Positions 26,801 to 39,786 are shown, numbered from the stretch's first letter. The stretch: 64,000 bases of DNA from Dillenia suffruticosa (GCA_033439265.1 JAVTVX010000005.1:1932001-1996000); one strand, 5' to 3'. Notes: generated from the letters alone by a model not told the origin. A program made the numbers and translations.

Positions 26801-27213
26801 CTATTGCACAGGATCTGGTTTGGGTAACTATTTTCAAGAACATCCTATCCCAGTAATTAAGAACTAACCTGGGTAAAAGTTTCTCCATGTTGATAAAATT
26901 CTGTCATCACCTGTGACTAGGAACAGTTCATCTCACTGGTCAACAGGAGCATTCTCCGCAGAATGGCACCAGAAGCTGCATTAAACCATCAGTGAGCATT
27001 GATAATGCTAACTAGAAAACGACCAATTTAAGGCCGCGCAGAGAAAAGCTTACCAATACTTGCATGCACGGAGAAGAAACAATATATGAGGTTATACTCA
27101 ACTTCCAAGAAGTCCCAGAATAAGACTCTGATTATCATAGACACTGATGGACAGGCCTTGATGCTCCACACTCCAAGTCAGCCGAAAGGTATTATAGATC
27201 ACACAATATTTTA
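23860..27213. other. intergenic DNA
   Basis: No gene is supported. The 98-codon minus-strand frame at 24345-24641 has no recognised domain. Poly(A/T) tracts (25515-25530, 25600-25615) and AT-rich sequence dominate. The last kilobase is probably the 3' flank or 3' UTR of the mTERF9 locus. Confidence 0.5.
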
Positions 27214-28812
27214 TTATCGACTCCCATATTTCTTGGTAAACTCCTTGGGTTGTAATCTCTGACGAAAATCCAGATATTTATCTAAACTAGTTCCAGCCCA
27301 CTGCTGACAAAATGATTCATCAGTAGGAACAAAAGAACTCAGAGGAAATGGCCCTTTTGGAGCTTTTCTCAGGGAAACCAGGAATCTATGAAGTGGACGT
27401 ATTCTCTGGTCTAAAGACAAGCTCAAGTACATGGGATATTTTGTCAATGACTGCACCTCATTCTGAAGTTCATTGACCAAGTACATGTATTTAGGCTTCA
27501 AATTTTCCTCCAAGGATAGAGACAATACCTGTAAACAGAGTCAATAACTTGGAAATCTTATCCAAATGAAACTATCACAAATCAGTGAACAAGGAACGAC
27601 CCATCAAAAACAGTCTCGAGGACCTCTCTGTCTAACCTACGCTAAGTAACCCTGGTAAATATTGTGAAGCAGAAAAGCTATAATGACACAAGCAAGAGTA
27701 TATATGCAAGCATGCGATAATATAATATCATAAACATTTTCAACATTGCAAAGATATCAATCTTACTTGTGTAAGGCTTGTCAAAACTTTCATACTATCA
27801 GAACTATGCATTCCAATACTCCTTAGAAAGTTGATCCTTGGTAGTAACGCATCCTCGATACTGAAATGAAGTGGCTGCGGATGCTTTGTAACCATCTTTG
27901 CTATACTATCCCTAGGAGATTATAACGAGTATTCCATGAAACATCAATCCGCTGAACCAAAATTTGTGGGCTTAGTTGCACCACCTTACTAACATCACTT
28001 TTCTTAATACCAACCTCTTCGACCAAGTATCTCACTGTGGGCTTCAATAAGTGCTCAACACTGTAGGAGAAAAGGGATGGAGCAGCAGAAATTATCTGCC
28101 TAATTCTGGAACCTGGAATACCCAGAACTGATAAGAAAGCAACATGGGACTTCAGGTTATTCTCAACAGTATATAATATTTGAGGTTGCCTCAAAAGTAT
28201 CCTTTTCATGTCTCTATGTTTGACGCCAATACTTAGCAAGTATTCCAACCTTTCTTGTGCAGAACCAACATTGATCTGTAGGGAAGGCATGTTCCTCTCA
28301 TACATTTTGAATAAAGTGTGATTCCTTTAGGCCAAAGGAGCTCCAAGTAATCAATCAGCGGAAACCATTTTTTCATCCAAATCCAATTCTTCTGAAAGCC
28401 TCGGATATTTGTTGTCAGAAAATTTCCCTGCTTTCAGCTGCAACCAAAAGGAAAAGACGCTGTTAAGTGAAACTCATCAACAATCAAAAGATCTTGAAGT
28501 TCATGGCCATAATATACCTTTTCTCTATGATCTGCGCCCAGATCCACTTTGCTCGACACTTTTTCCCTATTTTTTCCAACATTTCTCCCCTCAAAAGTAA
28601 TCTCTACCGGACCTTAGCAATCCAAAATTTTGTGAGATTTGCAGTTCTCTGTGACTTCCTGCAGGAGAAGAAAAACACGTCATTCACTGTTCCTTCAGCT
28701 CCTAATTTTTAAAATGCTACACAATATACCATATTTTGGGCTTCTCTGATTCTGTGACTTAAATCTACGTAGATCAGAATCGGATTCATCAGTTTCTGCA
28801 AAGTCATCCTGG
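27214..28812 (-). pseudogene. MTERF9: damaged mTERF9 (chloroplast transcription termination factor family) gene
   Basis: Read on the minus strand, remnants run in mTERF9 order. There is an acidic N-terminal exon (~28738-28812, DDFAETDESDSDLRRF), a short degenerate exon near 28515-28662, a main exon 27767-28437, a normal GT-AG intron, and a last exon 27214-27531 ending FTKKYGSR. mTERF motifs are clear, for example LLRQPQIL, AAPSLFSYSVEHLL, VVQLSPQILVQRIDVSWNTRY and YPMYLSLSLDQRIRP. Compared with the family, the main exon carries three one-base insertions within about 70 bases (after DLDEK, after DYLEL and after ESHFIQ, around 28368, 28335 and 28306). It also lacks about 25 bases between WNTRY and SPRDSIAKMV (near 27916), which shifts the frame to a TAG. 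A Gln codon also seems missing in QIL-YTV. The transit-peptide exon was not found. Known mTERF9 acts in plastid gene expression; this copy cannot encode a normal protein unless the indels are assembly errors. Confidence 0.8.
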
Positions 28813-31094
28813 AGAAACAGCAAACTTTAGAGATCACTTTCCATTTTTCAGAACCTTGTATTTATTTGACATAGGACATACTGCCATGCATACAAAACAG
28901 TTCAGACATGATTTTAAAAAAGAATGAAAATTCAAATGACAAGAAGATATGGCAAAAGATAATGCAACTAAAAGGCATAGCAATCCTCTAAAAAGAGAAT
29001 TAAAGAAAACACAAAATCAAATATGCAAACAAAAGGAAATCTCAAAATATCAAGGCCCTTTAATCTCCTTTTACCTCTTCCGAGGAAAACACTAACTGTT
29101 AAAAACTATAACTTCTATATTTATACAAGCAATTCAGTCCATCTAAGCAAACCATGTAGGTGGTGTCATCACTAAATCCAATTCCATTAAAGTTGATGAG
29201 CTCAAAGTTCTTTCAGCATATCCAAAATTAGCTCCTTCTCCACTATAAATCTCCATAACCACTTTCCTGAGGGAGTTTTTTATTAAACTAGGCCGACAAC
29301 TTTACTGTAACGCATTCAACATGGATTTCTGACCACTTCACATCTCACAAAAAGCAATTTTATGTTTTTATCCTCCGAGCTACCCTGAGAGACACTCTGT
29401 CCTGATGATCTCAAGCCTCTTCACTACCCGGAATAGGAAAAAGAGACATAAAATAGGCTGGAAGGTTTGATAAAGCATTCTTAATAGGGCCAGCCTCACT
29501 CTCTAGGATAATTAGCTGCTCTTGCACCCCGCTTGCTTACTCTGAGACATCTGCGCTCCATCACTTTATGACTTCATACCACAATCGGTAAAAAATAGTT
29601 CAAGGGGAAATGCATCTGAACTTTTCACCTTAATGTTCTATAGGGAGCACCGCTGCCTTTGTTTGCTGTGACTTCTACTGAAATGTAGCAGCTTAACCTT
29701 AGAAGATGCAAACAGCCAGACCACCATGTGTGGGTCTAGAGGTCATTTTTGCAACAAGAAGTAGGATCACATTTCCTTGGCAGTAAACAAGTTCAGAGTA
29801 TAAAGTCGTGTAAAAAGGGTCTTCAGGCTTTCTCCCTGTATTGTAGAACCCCAATTTGTACTCAAGATGACACAACCAAAATATAAATAAATAGGTATAG
29901 AAGCTGTAATTATAAACTATGATCGGATCTAGCAATGAACCTATTTGAAGTGGCTCATTTTGTACCAGAAAAGCCCAAAAAATAAAATAATATATACATA
30001 TATATAAGTATTGCGAAATCTTGATTATTGAGATTTCATAAGAAATTCAGAATAATATTACTATTTAGAGATATATATTACCTCTCTTTTTCTCCTTTCA
30101 AACCAATTGAACCATTTTTAAGGTATCAAATCACATGTTTGAACGCATGCCAAATGGAGAAGATTGAGTTCCATTGCAGTCTTCCCAAAAAAAAAGTTGC
30201 TGGGTCACCTAGAAGTATGGTAATGCTTATAACTGGTTAGCAACATAATGCAACCCTTATGAAGTTGTCACCTACAAGTTTAGCATCCCCCTCTAGTCTA
30301 AGAACTTCAATCTTAAAATACTTAAAGATACATAACAGAACAGTACCCATAAACAACTTTAGCTTCATATCTCGAGATGCAAGGATACATAAACTATAAA
30401 GCAGAAACACAAAACAATGGACAGGATGACACGGAAAAGTTATAAAAATTTTAGGGTACTTATCAGTTTCAAAATCTTGATTGTATCGTGCAGTGTCTAC
30501 AAACATGAACTCAGTCATTCCTAGAAAAGTAGTGCAAGATAGTGCATAAAACGTAAATTCAGTGTTGTCACCCCCAAAAAGGATTCAAGAACTACGGCAA
30601 TGTTGACCTCATATTTATGTCAATTTTATGAAATTAGATATTGAAATTTGATATATTCTAAATATTCTGACAATCAACTCTTAACAGTTTTTTTTTTTAA
30701 TTTTAAAATTATTTTCATAGCTTGAAAGTTAAAACGTTTCTGTAAAAGAAGAAAATTGTTTCAAAATGTTTACGGTCTATCAATACCATTGAAGCTTAGA
30801 CTTTTTTCCCTTCCCCCTTTTTATCTATCATGAAGGTCATATCCTCTAAAAGGTCCCCTACGGTGAAATCACCTAAGCTACTATCAATACCATTAAAGGG
30901 TTGTGGGGTTTCAACCCTCCCAGTAAGCAATAGATGAACCCCAGCGGTGGCAAGAGGTTGATAGAATTGAAGTTTACATTTTACATGAGAAAGAAGACTC
31001 GTGGGAAGAAAAAAAAAGGGGATTGCTGCAAAGGTTTTAATCATGAAAGGACCTAAGTTACTCAAAAAATAACAAACCAGTGTTGTAACCTAAA
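28813..31094. other. intergenic DNA or lost 5' region of the mTERF9 locus
   Basis: No exon could be recognised. The 89-codon minus-strand frame at 30796-31065 (start MSNLGPFMIKTFAAIP) has fairly normal composition but no known domain, and it stops just short of the transposon at 31095. It is recorded only as an unknown frame. Confidence 0.45.
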
Positions 31095-31512
31095 TGCACG
31101 AAAACTTCTCGATAATAGTATTTTTTATTTCTGAAACTTTTCATCAACAAATCCCAATATTTAAAAAATATTTCATCAAATTAAATTAATTAATATTTAC
31201 ATAAAAATTTTTATATTTTCTATATTTACTTATTTTTCCATATTTATTAAATTTTTTATTTATTTAATCATATTTTTTATTTTTTATATTATTTATACGA
31301 TAATTAATAATTACATATTTGATTATTTTTTATTTTTATTATAAAATATGGTTATTATGTTATTTTTGTAAAATAATAAATATTTAATTAAAAATTATTA
31401 TATTTTTTATATTTATGTATTTATCTACGTTTCCTATATTTTTACAAAAGTCATTTCATTATATCGTTTATTATTTATTTCTGTTTTCCGTTTTTGTTTT
31501 TGTGAAACATAG
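31095..31512 (-). mobile_element. AT-rich hAT-type MITE (family copy B)
   Basis: Read on the minus strand, it starts CTATGTTTCACAAAAAC and follows the 17386-17779 element through TATAGGAAACG and ATAACCATATTTTATAATAA to GAAAACTTCTCG-type remnants. The right flank is CCTAAACA (31513-31520) and the left flank has CCTAAA (31089-31094). This suggests an 8-bp duplication with a small deletion that removed the outer bases of the left terminal repeat. It lies about 360 bp upstream of the start of the small membrane-protein gene. Confidence 0.75.
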
Positions 31513-31869
31513 CCTAAACATTAAATTTAACTTTTTAAAAAAAATAATTTATAACACAATAAGCTAAATTCAGTTTTTCATATGTATTATCTGTACAAAA
31601 ATTATATACTTATAAATTCAATTAATTCACTAAGTTAAATTGAATTAGTGTTAAAACAGGAAAAAAAATTATAAATCAAATGGACAGAGCACTTCCAAAA
31701 AGGATTCCTATCAGGATAGGCATATGCAATTTTGCAGTGTAAAAGTTTATAATAAAATAAAAACCAAAAACCCGGAGAGAGAAGGAAAAAAGGGTCTCCT
31801 CAAAGACGGAGCAGCCGAACAAGGCCTAGTAAGACGGGTGTGGAGTATCAGTGAGAAACAGGAAAAACC

Positions 31870-32249
31870 ATGAACACAGACATCACGGCATCGGCAAAGC
31901 CGGAGTACCCAGTAATAGATCGAAACCCACCTTTCACTAAAACCGTCGCCAACTTCAACACTCTGGATTACCTCCGTTTCACCACCATCACTGGCATCTC
32001 TGTCACCGTCGGATACCTTTCAGGTTCTGTCTCTTCAAACCCCTCTCTCTGTGTACCAAATTCTCTGTTTCTCACATGGGGTTTTGATTTTTTGCAGGAA
32101 TAAAGCCAAATCTGAGAGGCCCATCAATGGTGACCGGTGGGTTAATTGGTCTAATGGGTGGATTCATGTACGCTTACCAGAATTCTGCTGGAAGACTCAT
32201 GGGGTTCTTTCCTAATGAAGGTGAGGTAGCTCGCTACAAGAAAAAGTGA
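31870..32249 (+). CDS. small conserved plant membrane protein (At2g46540 'fiber'-type, probably mitochondrial)
   Basis: Two exons are inferred: 31870-32023 and 32098-32249, joined across a 74-bp GT-AG intron (…TCAG/gttctg … tttgcag/GA) into 306 nt, 101 residues plus stop. The start ATG lies in a purine-rich leader (AAACCATGAAC) and the N-terminus reads MNTDITASAKPEYPVIDRNP. Two hydrophobic, glycine-rich segments (about 38-54 and 60-77: GISVTVGYLSG and MVTGGLIGLMGGFMYAY) suggest a hairpin in a membrane. They are followed by a conserved NSAGRLMGFFPNEGEVARY tail. The sequence strongly resembles Arabidopsis At2g46540. From memory, that protein is reported in mitochondrial complex I surveys, but its role is not certain. 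No transit peptide is obvious. The gene looks intact. Confidence 0.88.
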
Positions 32250-34758
32250 TCTTTTTGTGTTTTAATTACGTTGAATTCTTGATCTTCATGGAAAATGTGA
32301 ACCCCCAAAATTGGGATTTTAGGGTTTTTATATTAGACGGCTAGATTCTGTATACTTGTTTAAATAATGCATGAATGGATAATGCATTTTATGCGGTTTT
32401 TGCTATACATGAAGAAATTTTTTGTTGAATGACAAGTTATGTTTTATCTCATTTCTTGATTTTTGTTGAGTAAGAAGTTTTATGAGACTGCGAAATTGTT
32501 TATGGTTTGTGGTTGCTAAGATAATGCCTTACTGGATAATGCTGCATGTGCTTTGGGGTTTTTCATCTCGAGAAGAGTTTCGTTGTTTAATCGCAACTTA
32601 TTCTCTTTTCTTATTTCTACTGTTGAATTCTTTATTTTCATGGAAAATGTGAAAAACTCTAAATTGGGTCTTTTGAGTTTCTATATGGGACACCTCGATT
32701 CTGTATGTTTGATTCAAATGGTTGCTGTCTAGTTTAAGTAACGCTTGACTGGACAATGCTTGATGGATTTTGGGGTGTTTTTGCTATCTGTGAAGAGTTT
32801 GTTGTTGAATGCCAACTTATGTATTATCTCATTTCTATTGTTTTCTTTACTGTAAGGTTTGCATGCAGTTTTGTTCTATTTAGTGTTCCTCCTGAAATTT
32901 TTTTTTTTCGCTTTCTTCAAGGATACTGTAGCTTAAATACCTATTATGGTGCGCTGAGGTGATATTGTTCTAGAAGCTAAATACTTAGATTTATTTTGCT
33001 TAGACCAGCACTAACTATCAAGGGCATGATTAGCAAGTACCCAAAATGACACTTTTTTCATTGTGGAAAGGAGAAAAGGGGAAAAGGATGGGAGAGAAGC
33101 TTTATTGATTAAATCATTTTATGGGATGGTTTACTTTGTTGTGAAATTTCTGCACCTACTGTTTAATATGAGACATTAAGCAGTTTGGGCTTTTGGAGAA
33201 CATCTTTAATTTTCTGAGTCATTTCTTTGTTTAATTTTCAGAATGATACAAAATGATTAAACTTAAGATTGTCTTGTGAGTGGGTAGCCATTGAATTGAA
33301 TTTGGAGATTCAGTTGTGCGCTTTTGAGGCTTCTAACAGTTAAATTACTTTATTTTAGTAGCGGATGTTGGTTGTGAAGATTAGTCTTAAGATATATTAC
33401 AACTTGTGTAGGATAAAATTCACAATTTTATATCTTCCACTCTTGTAAGCCCAAAGACCAGATTAGGAGGTGACCCACATGATATCAAGTATGTGGTGGA
33501 TAAAATCCCTTAAATTCTTGTTCCATGGGCAATAATCTACATGTTTGCTCTCCACTTTGCATAATATCTGCATCTTCACCTGGACTTGACCTATCCTTTG
33601 AAAATTTTCTCCATAGCAATTCCATCCCATCTGCTTTATAAGCCAAGACAGTAACCTTTAGTGGAGTTAAAAGGAAAAGAAACTGATTCAATTCCACTCT
33701 TATTGAGATGATTATTCTGCCCAAAAATCTCAAGTTCTGCATTTCTTGTGTCTCCTCATCTACCTGATCTATTCAAAAAACCACATTATGAATACTTGTT
33801 AAACATGAAAATATGACCCCTTAAGCTCTTATTCACAAATCTCTCTAATGAAATCAACAGGCCACGAATCCTTGCAGAAGGCTGCCTCAGAAATAGACTC
33901 ACCAACTTTGAGTTGGAGTGAAATTTTCACACACTATTATTTTAGAAGCTAAGATTCCGAGGTTACTGTTCTGCTGTAAAATTTATGAAGGCCGATCGTG
34001 TCCATGTTTGAAGAACATAACTGGAACCAAAGTCTCAATTAGAGAAAACTTACCGGGAACTGATTTCTGAAACTTATCCAGGACTTAATCAAAGTAACCA
34101 AATTGTACTCTCATAAGGTTTGCATATAGGCCCAAGCTAAAAGGACCCCAAAAAAGTGAAGTAAACAGGCAAAACTAAGCCCACAGAGGTCAATCTCTAC
34201 TAAACCCCCCCCTCCTCCCGGGGGCCTCCAGGGGGAAATGGAAAAAGAGTAAAGTGCACAGACCCATCAGTGTGTTCCCACACTCAATAAACCATACCTA
34301 GTACTCATCCCTAAATTCAATTTGTTCAATTACACTTTGCTTTTCCCCACTCCTTATTCTTTTCCTTGTTCAATCTTCCTGAAAAGCATCCTTACATGTC
34401 TTTAAGGGCACAGCCTACTCCAATATGCTAGTTTTCAGCATACTTAAGGAATAAAATCAGTATTAAAAAGGTCACTAAAATAGCAGGAGATATCATTTTT
34501 TTGTGTTGGGTTGAAGTTTCAAGCAAAAGGTTGAACTTGAGGAAATTGTCAAAGCCAAAAAATGGAATGATGATCATCATTTACACTTCTGGTAGTTCAA
34601 AGATTCTGTAAACAACAAATCAATTGATGAATTGGCTAAATCCCTTCAAAGGAGGCAATCTTTTTTTCTTCTTTCTTGTCAGTGGCTCTGGAAGTAACCT
34701 TGGGAAGAAAGATTAGTGTTTGTGGCAGATTCATGCCGACATGTCGAGTGCTTAGATA

Positions 34759-35035
34759 CAGTGGCGAAGCCACATCAGAGGCTGTGGGGGCAGCTGCCCC
34801 CACTGAAATTTTGAGAAAAAAATTAGTGTGTACATTTTTAACAGCAATTAAAAAAATGCCATTGAAAGTCTAAAAAATGTCATAAAAATAATACAGAAAC
34901 CATTAAATGTCTTAAAAATGCCACCAAAAATCCTTTATCATGTTTTTTATCCCAGAAAATTATGACGTCTGCCCCCACTACCGCCGGACGTTGTACTCCA
35001 CTCCCACTAAACTAAATTTTTTAGCTTTGCCCCTA
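34759..35035. mobile_element. candidate non-autonomous hAT-type element, 277 bp
   Basis: The left end CAGTGGCGAAGCCA pairs, as an inverted repeat, with TAGGGGCAAAGCTA at the right end (read on the minus strand). Both resemble CAGTGGCGGAGCCA-type ends common in plant genomes. GTGGGGGCAGCTGCCCCCAC near the left end is a perfect palindrome. The flanking octamers CTTAGATA and CGTTGATG match at only 5 of 8 positions, so the target-site duplication is weak. Confidence 0.5.
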
Positions 35036-37689
35036 CGTTGATGCAATGATGAGGTGGTTTGATGAGGTGGTACGGTAGTTGCTGACCATTGTTTTACAGG
35101 GAAAAAATGGTCTCTTGCTAATTGAGGCCAAATGTTTGGAAGACGAGACATTATCACAACTGGATGCTGCCCATCTCTTATGATTGTTTCAGAGAGAATG
35201 GACTAATTGAGGTTTCAACTGGATTGAGTTTGTTTGTATGTCTCACTTTGAGTCTTTTCTTTGTGTTGTCTTTTGTCTGTTTGAAGTCACTGATGTAACA
35301 ATTCTTATTGAGCGGGCTAATCTACGTTCAAAATAAAGTTTTCTCAGTTTTGTTGATTCCTCTAAATCAATATATAATATTGGTTTTTAGTGAGCAGTAG
35401 ACCTCCTATCCCTGGACTTTTGTGCCTAAATATGGAGCAGGATTATGCGTGCAGGTTGTTAAAAGTAATTTTGAAGATGCTATCTTGACCTCTTCATCTA
35501 ACGAGTTTAAAATTTATATCTGATATTTGTTGATTTCTTATGCATTGGATATCTGTAAGAGACTTTGGGCTCATGTAATGGTAAACCCCCAATCAATTAA
35601 TTTTTAAAAGGTTTCTAAACCCCGTACACTTTAGTTAGAGCTATAGCTTGATTTGGTAGAGATAAGACCCCGTTAGCACCAATGGGCAACAGGTTTTCTC
35701 TTGATTTTATCTTTTTTTTAATCGTCTAATGTTTGTACACCTTTCTGGTGTTCCTAAGTAGTTGAATGCAGGTCTGATTGTCTTCTCAGAACTGCAAGTC
35801 CTCCATTGGAGGAGGCATTGAGCTTCATTTAAAGAATTGAAATTGATTTTTGGTGTATGGACTACTTTCAAATGGTTATTTGTTTTGGGGTATCACTGTT
35901 GTTACTATGCTTGTTACGTCCTTCATCCGATAGCTTCTGGATGCCATGCAATGAAGGGGGTGTTTGATCTATTGAATGTTTTTCTTGTTTTTGTTTTCAT
36001 TACTTCATCTGCAATGTATGAAGGAAGAAGAATTTTGATATTTATCTGTGGGAGATCATTTCATGTTTCATGATTGGTCGTGTACCTGATCCCCTTTGAA
36101 TAACAGATTTTTTAGCTCACTTTGGTCAACTACAGCGTGGCCGGGCTACTCACTAACCCTTCATTGTGTAGGTCTGGTAGCCTTTTCTAGTCCTTGGATC
36201 TCGTGGAGTCCGGTTTGATTAGGTCTCCATTTTAGTTAATAGCTTTGAGATTTACCCTCTTGTTAAAAGCCTGGTGTCCATGTCATGGCCTAATGCAAGT
36301 GCACTCAGTTTTTTTTTTTTTTCTTTTTTGGCTATATCAATGGGCATCCGGAGCCGTATAAGTGCATTTATGTTTAAACAGTTTTAAGAGTTTGACTAGA
36401 AAGATTGTGCTCGACCTACGGGCTGGTTAGATTCTAAGACTATTTTCTTTAGTTTTGAATTGGCTTAACCTAAGCATAGCAATGATACGAATTCCTTTTT
36501 GGTTGAATTCCATTTTGGTTGCCTTTCCCCGTCATATTTTGGTACTAGAGCATTTTAATTTTTAATTCGGGGTTCTATATATATAATATTTATATAATTA
36601 AAAAATATTAATTTAATAAATATAAGATTATTCAATTCTGAAAATAAAATTTCAAATTATGTAATATGAACACAACATTAAATATTTTGAATTAGATTTC
36701 AAAGCTTAAGACATTTAAAAGGGTCAAATTCAAAAGTTCTTAAATTGATTTTATATTGAAAAATCTGTCAAAAAATATTAAAATACTAAGAAATTTTGAC
36801 TGGAGTATAGACCCAAGTGTCAAATTTTATTTTTCTTATTGACATAAAAATTAGAATTTAGGATATTTAGAAAATAAATTACAATATTGTCTCAATCTTG
36901 GGATCATGCTTTCAACAAACCTGCATATTATGTTTGAACGAGCAAATGCCGTAGTTGTGGTATTAACTTTTGAAACTCATCATAGGATTTTTCTGGGGCA
37001 TTTTAAGGTTAACTAATTAATTATAAATTTGATTTGCATTTTTGGGGACTTGGGAGCAGGTGGGTTTTAACCATGGCAGTTATGGAAGAGGTTCTTTTCT
37101 GGTTAATTAAGGTTAAAGTTTTGTATGTTTTCTGGGACTTGAGAATGAAAGCATAGTGTAGCCTGCCTTGTGAAAATTATCATGAATACTATGTACTACG
37201 TTCACCTCATGCATTTGCAGAGCTGTACTGATGGTATCATGCAATTGTTTTAATATTTTGTTTGCAAAGATAGGTGGGTGTTTGATTTTTGTGTGCCTGT
37301 GCACACATGTACGTGTAAACTTGTAACACTGCAAATTTTGAACAAAAATCTATCCTCTCCACATGTTTTAAATGTTATGACGTGTTTGATTCTTGATCCA
37401 ATCTTGAGATGGGCTGTTGGCCCATTCTAGGAGGAGTGAATCCTCTTGCTCCACCCAAATCCTTGAATGGGCCTGAAGCTTGTGGCTTCATGAACAACTT
37501 GTTTATTTATTATTATTATTATTTTTTTACTTGATCAATTAATATTCAGCAATCAATTTATTTATTTTAATCAATCTAATTCAAGTTAACTATTGGACCC
37601 ATTAAGGAGTGAACTCTTTTCACCAGAAAAAAAAAATTAAGGAGTGAACTCTCACGACACCTATTTTTCTATTCTTAAAATTCGAATTC

Positions 37690-37905
37690 CATTTGCTACT
37701 TAATCCTTTTTTGTGCTCTTAGACTCGGTCCACCACCGAGTGTCCAGAATTTCGTCTCGACTAATCAAGGTAGACCTGATTAAGGTCCCTCTTAGGGGGG
37801 TAAGAGTCTTCCAACATAATTAACTACATGTCCAAGTTGCGAGTCTAACTTGCGATATTGGTTAAGGGGTATAGCATTTTACCTACTACACCAATTGCCC
37901 GTTGG
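37690..37905 (-). repeat. tRNA-derived SINE-like element, near full length
   Basis: On the minus strand the element begins GGGCAATTGGTGTAGTAGG, where TGGTGTAGTAGG resembles the pol III A-box. About 32 bases later comes GTTAGACTC, close to the B-box GGTTCGANTC. The body passes through CTTGATTAGTCGAGACGAAA, the core shared with other copies in this window, and CGGTGGTGGACCGAG, to a short GCACAAAAAAG tail. A-box/B-box spacing is as in tRNA genes. Target-site duplications were not resolved. Confidence 0.5.
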
Positions 37906-39399
37906 TGTTCTTGGTACTAGATCAATAACGCGTTGGTCATGAGCAACTTGTTTATGTGAATAGGATAGAATGGTTTAAAGATCTGGTCGACTTCTCCTAT
38001 GTACTAAACTTGTTTCTAAGACTAGGATTGGCTCCTTGTTTGATTTGAACTCCTTGCTGCCTTAAGATGGATTTGGGGGAATATCATTGGATAACCCAAC
38101 AATGAAAGTTCATTGTCATCCTTGTCCCAGCCCATAATGCATTCATACCAAATGTAAACCCCATTTGTACGCGTACTTGAAAAGGTAGAATTGCATTTTC
38201 ACATTTATTATGGTGTTCTTCTGTCACCACTTTAACAAACATACTTTACCTTCTCTAAAGGTTTGATTGGATTCTTACCTTTATCTGTATAATTGCGCCG
38301 TTGATTATCCCTTTCCCAAGTTGAAAAATTAAAGTTTAGATTGTTAGGTTAAATTCTTCTAAAACCCTACTCCTACCTCGTATTACCTGACTTTATAAAT
38401 TATTAATAATAAAAAAAAAATCATTTCTAAGCATTTCGCTTTCACTATGAAGTCAACCCTATGAAGTATTTCCAATCACAGTAATATTTAAGATTAAAAA
38501 AAAAAAAAATTCTTACCAAAGCTCTTACTTATCAACTTAGGTTCTGTCTTGGTCATTGTTGTGCTCAGAAATGGCGAAAGTCTTTGGACATGATTATCTT
38601 TGAATGTAAGTTGCAACTTCAATTTAATGACAGAAATATTTGAATTTTTTTCATCGAAGAGATTGAATTGATAGGTGCATTTGTGACCGTGAAGCAGGCA
38701 GACATGATCTAGAATAAGTATTTTTACATCTTTCAATATTATTCTGATTTGTCAATGCAGTTGAACAAGTGAAGGTTTGACCTCTACGCTTGATGCGCCA
38801 TGTCTGTGTGTTTAGGAAAAGGACTGCCATTGCCTTCGGGTTCTCATTGGTTGGACAACCTTGCATTTCTTTACAAGTTGGGTGTAATTACGTAAAATTT
38901 TTAAAAATTAATATAATAATAATTTTTAATTATTTAATACAAAATTTTAATTTATTTTGTCAATTTCACATATTTATAAAAAATAACTTAATAAAATAAA
39001 AAACTATTATAGATAAAATAAGATAAAATAAAAATAAATAGAGAAAAATCTTAAGTTTTGAACACTCACCGATTATGGTTTCAAGTTTGATTTCTTTTCC
39101 GAATGTATAAATATGATGAAATTTTTGGCAATAATATTTTATGGGAAAATGAAAATAAGAAATTATTACAAATGCATGACATGATGCTGATGATATGAGA
39201 AACTTTTCTATAGGATTGACTTTTTGGACAAGTGCATGATGATGTTTTCCGAAACCTAATTCGTAACAGAAAACGAAAGACACCAGTTTGAAGGCAAGCA
39301 AAATTCAACCCCCCCAAGCGACATGAAAATCACACTATTTTGTCCTTGCTCTTGAGCCATTATTTTCAAAAGCAACGGAGGGCTCACCCGTCCCCAACT

Positions 39400-39500
39400 T
39401 AGTTTTTTTTTTTTTTTTTTTTTTTTTTCTTGAACTTGATCCACTATCGAATATCTGAAATTTTATTCTGACTAATCTTGATATAGTTATTATCGGGTTC
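39400..39500 (-). repeat. SINE-like 3' part with poly(A) tail
   Basis: A T28 run (39401-39428 on the plus strand, so poly(A) on the minus strand) is followed by GATCCACTATCGAATATCTG and TCTGACTAATCTTGATA, the same order as in the 37.7-kb element. The 5' half beyond about 39500 is diverged. Confidence 0.5.
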
Positions 39501-39720
39501 CAATCCGAAGAGAGATTTCTCAATATTATTTTTATCACTATTAAAATTTGAAACCAAATTTTTAATATAAGGTATTAGGGTCAGAAACGTTGATAACTTA
39601 GTGTACGGGCAGGGAATGGTGAGCGCAAGGTTTACCCTTATTATTTTCAAAAGCACTGGGAATTGAATATCCAAGGACGTATCTGAGAAAAGACCCGTTT
39701 CTATCAGGAAGATCCCATAT

Positions 39721-39723
<3 letters not shown>

Positions 39724-39780
<57 letters not shown>
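39724..39780. repeat. (GA)n microsatellite
   Basis: A GA run of nearly 60 bases, interrupted by one GATA. Confidence 0.95.

Positions 39781-39786
<6 letters not shown>

Noticed and set aside
38966-39317. Overlapping minus-strand frames of 78-111 codons
   Set aside because: Phe/Ile/Tyr-rich translations expected from AT-rich DNA, with no domain.
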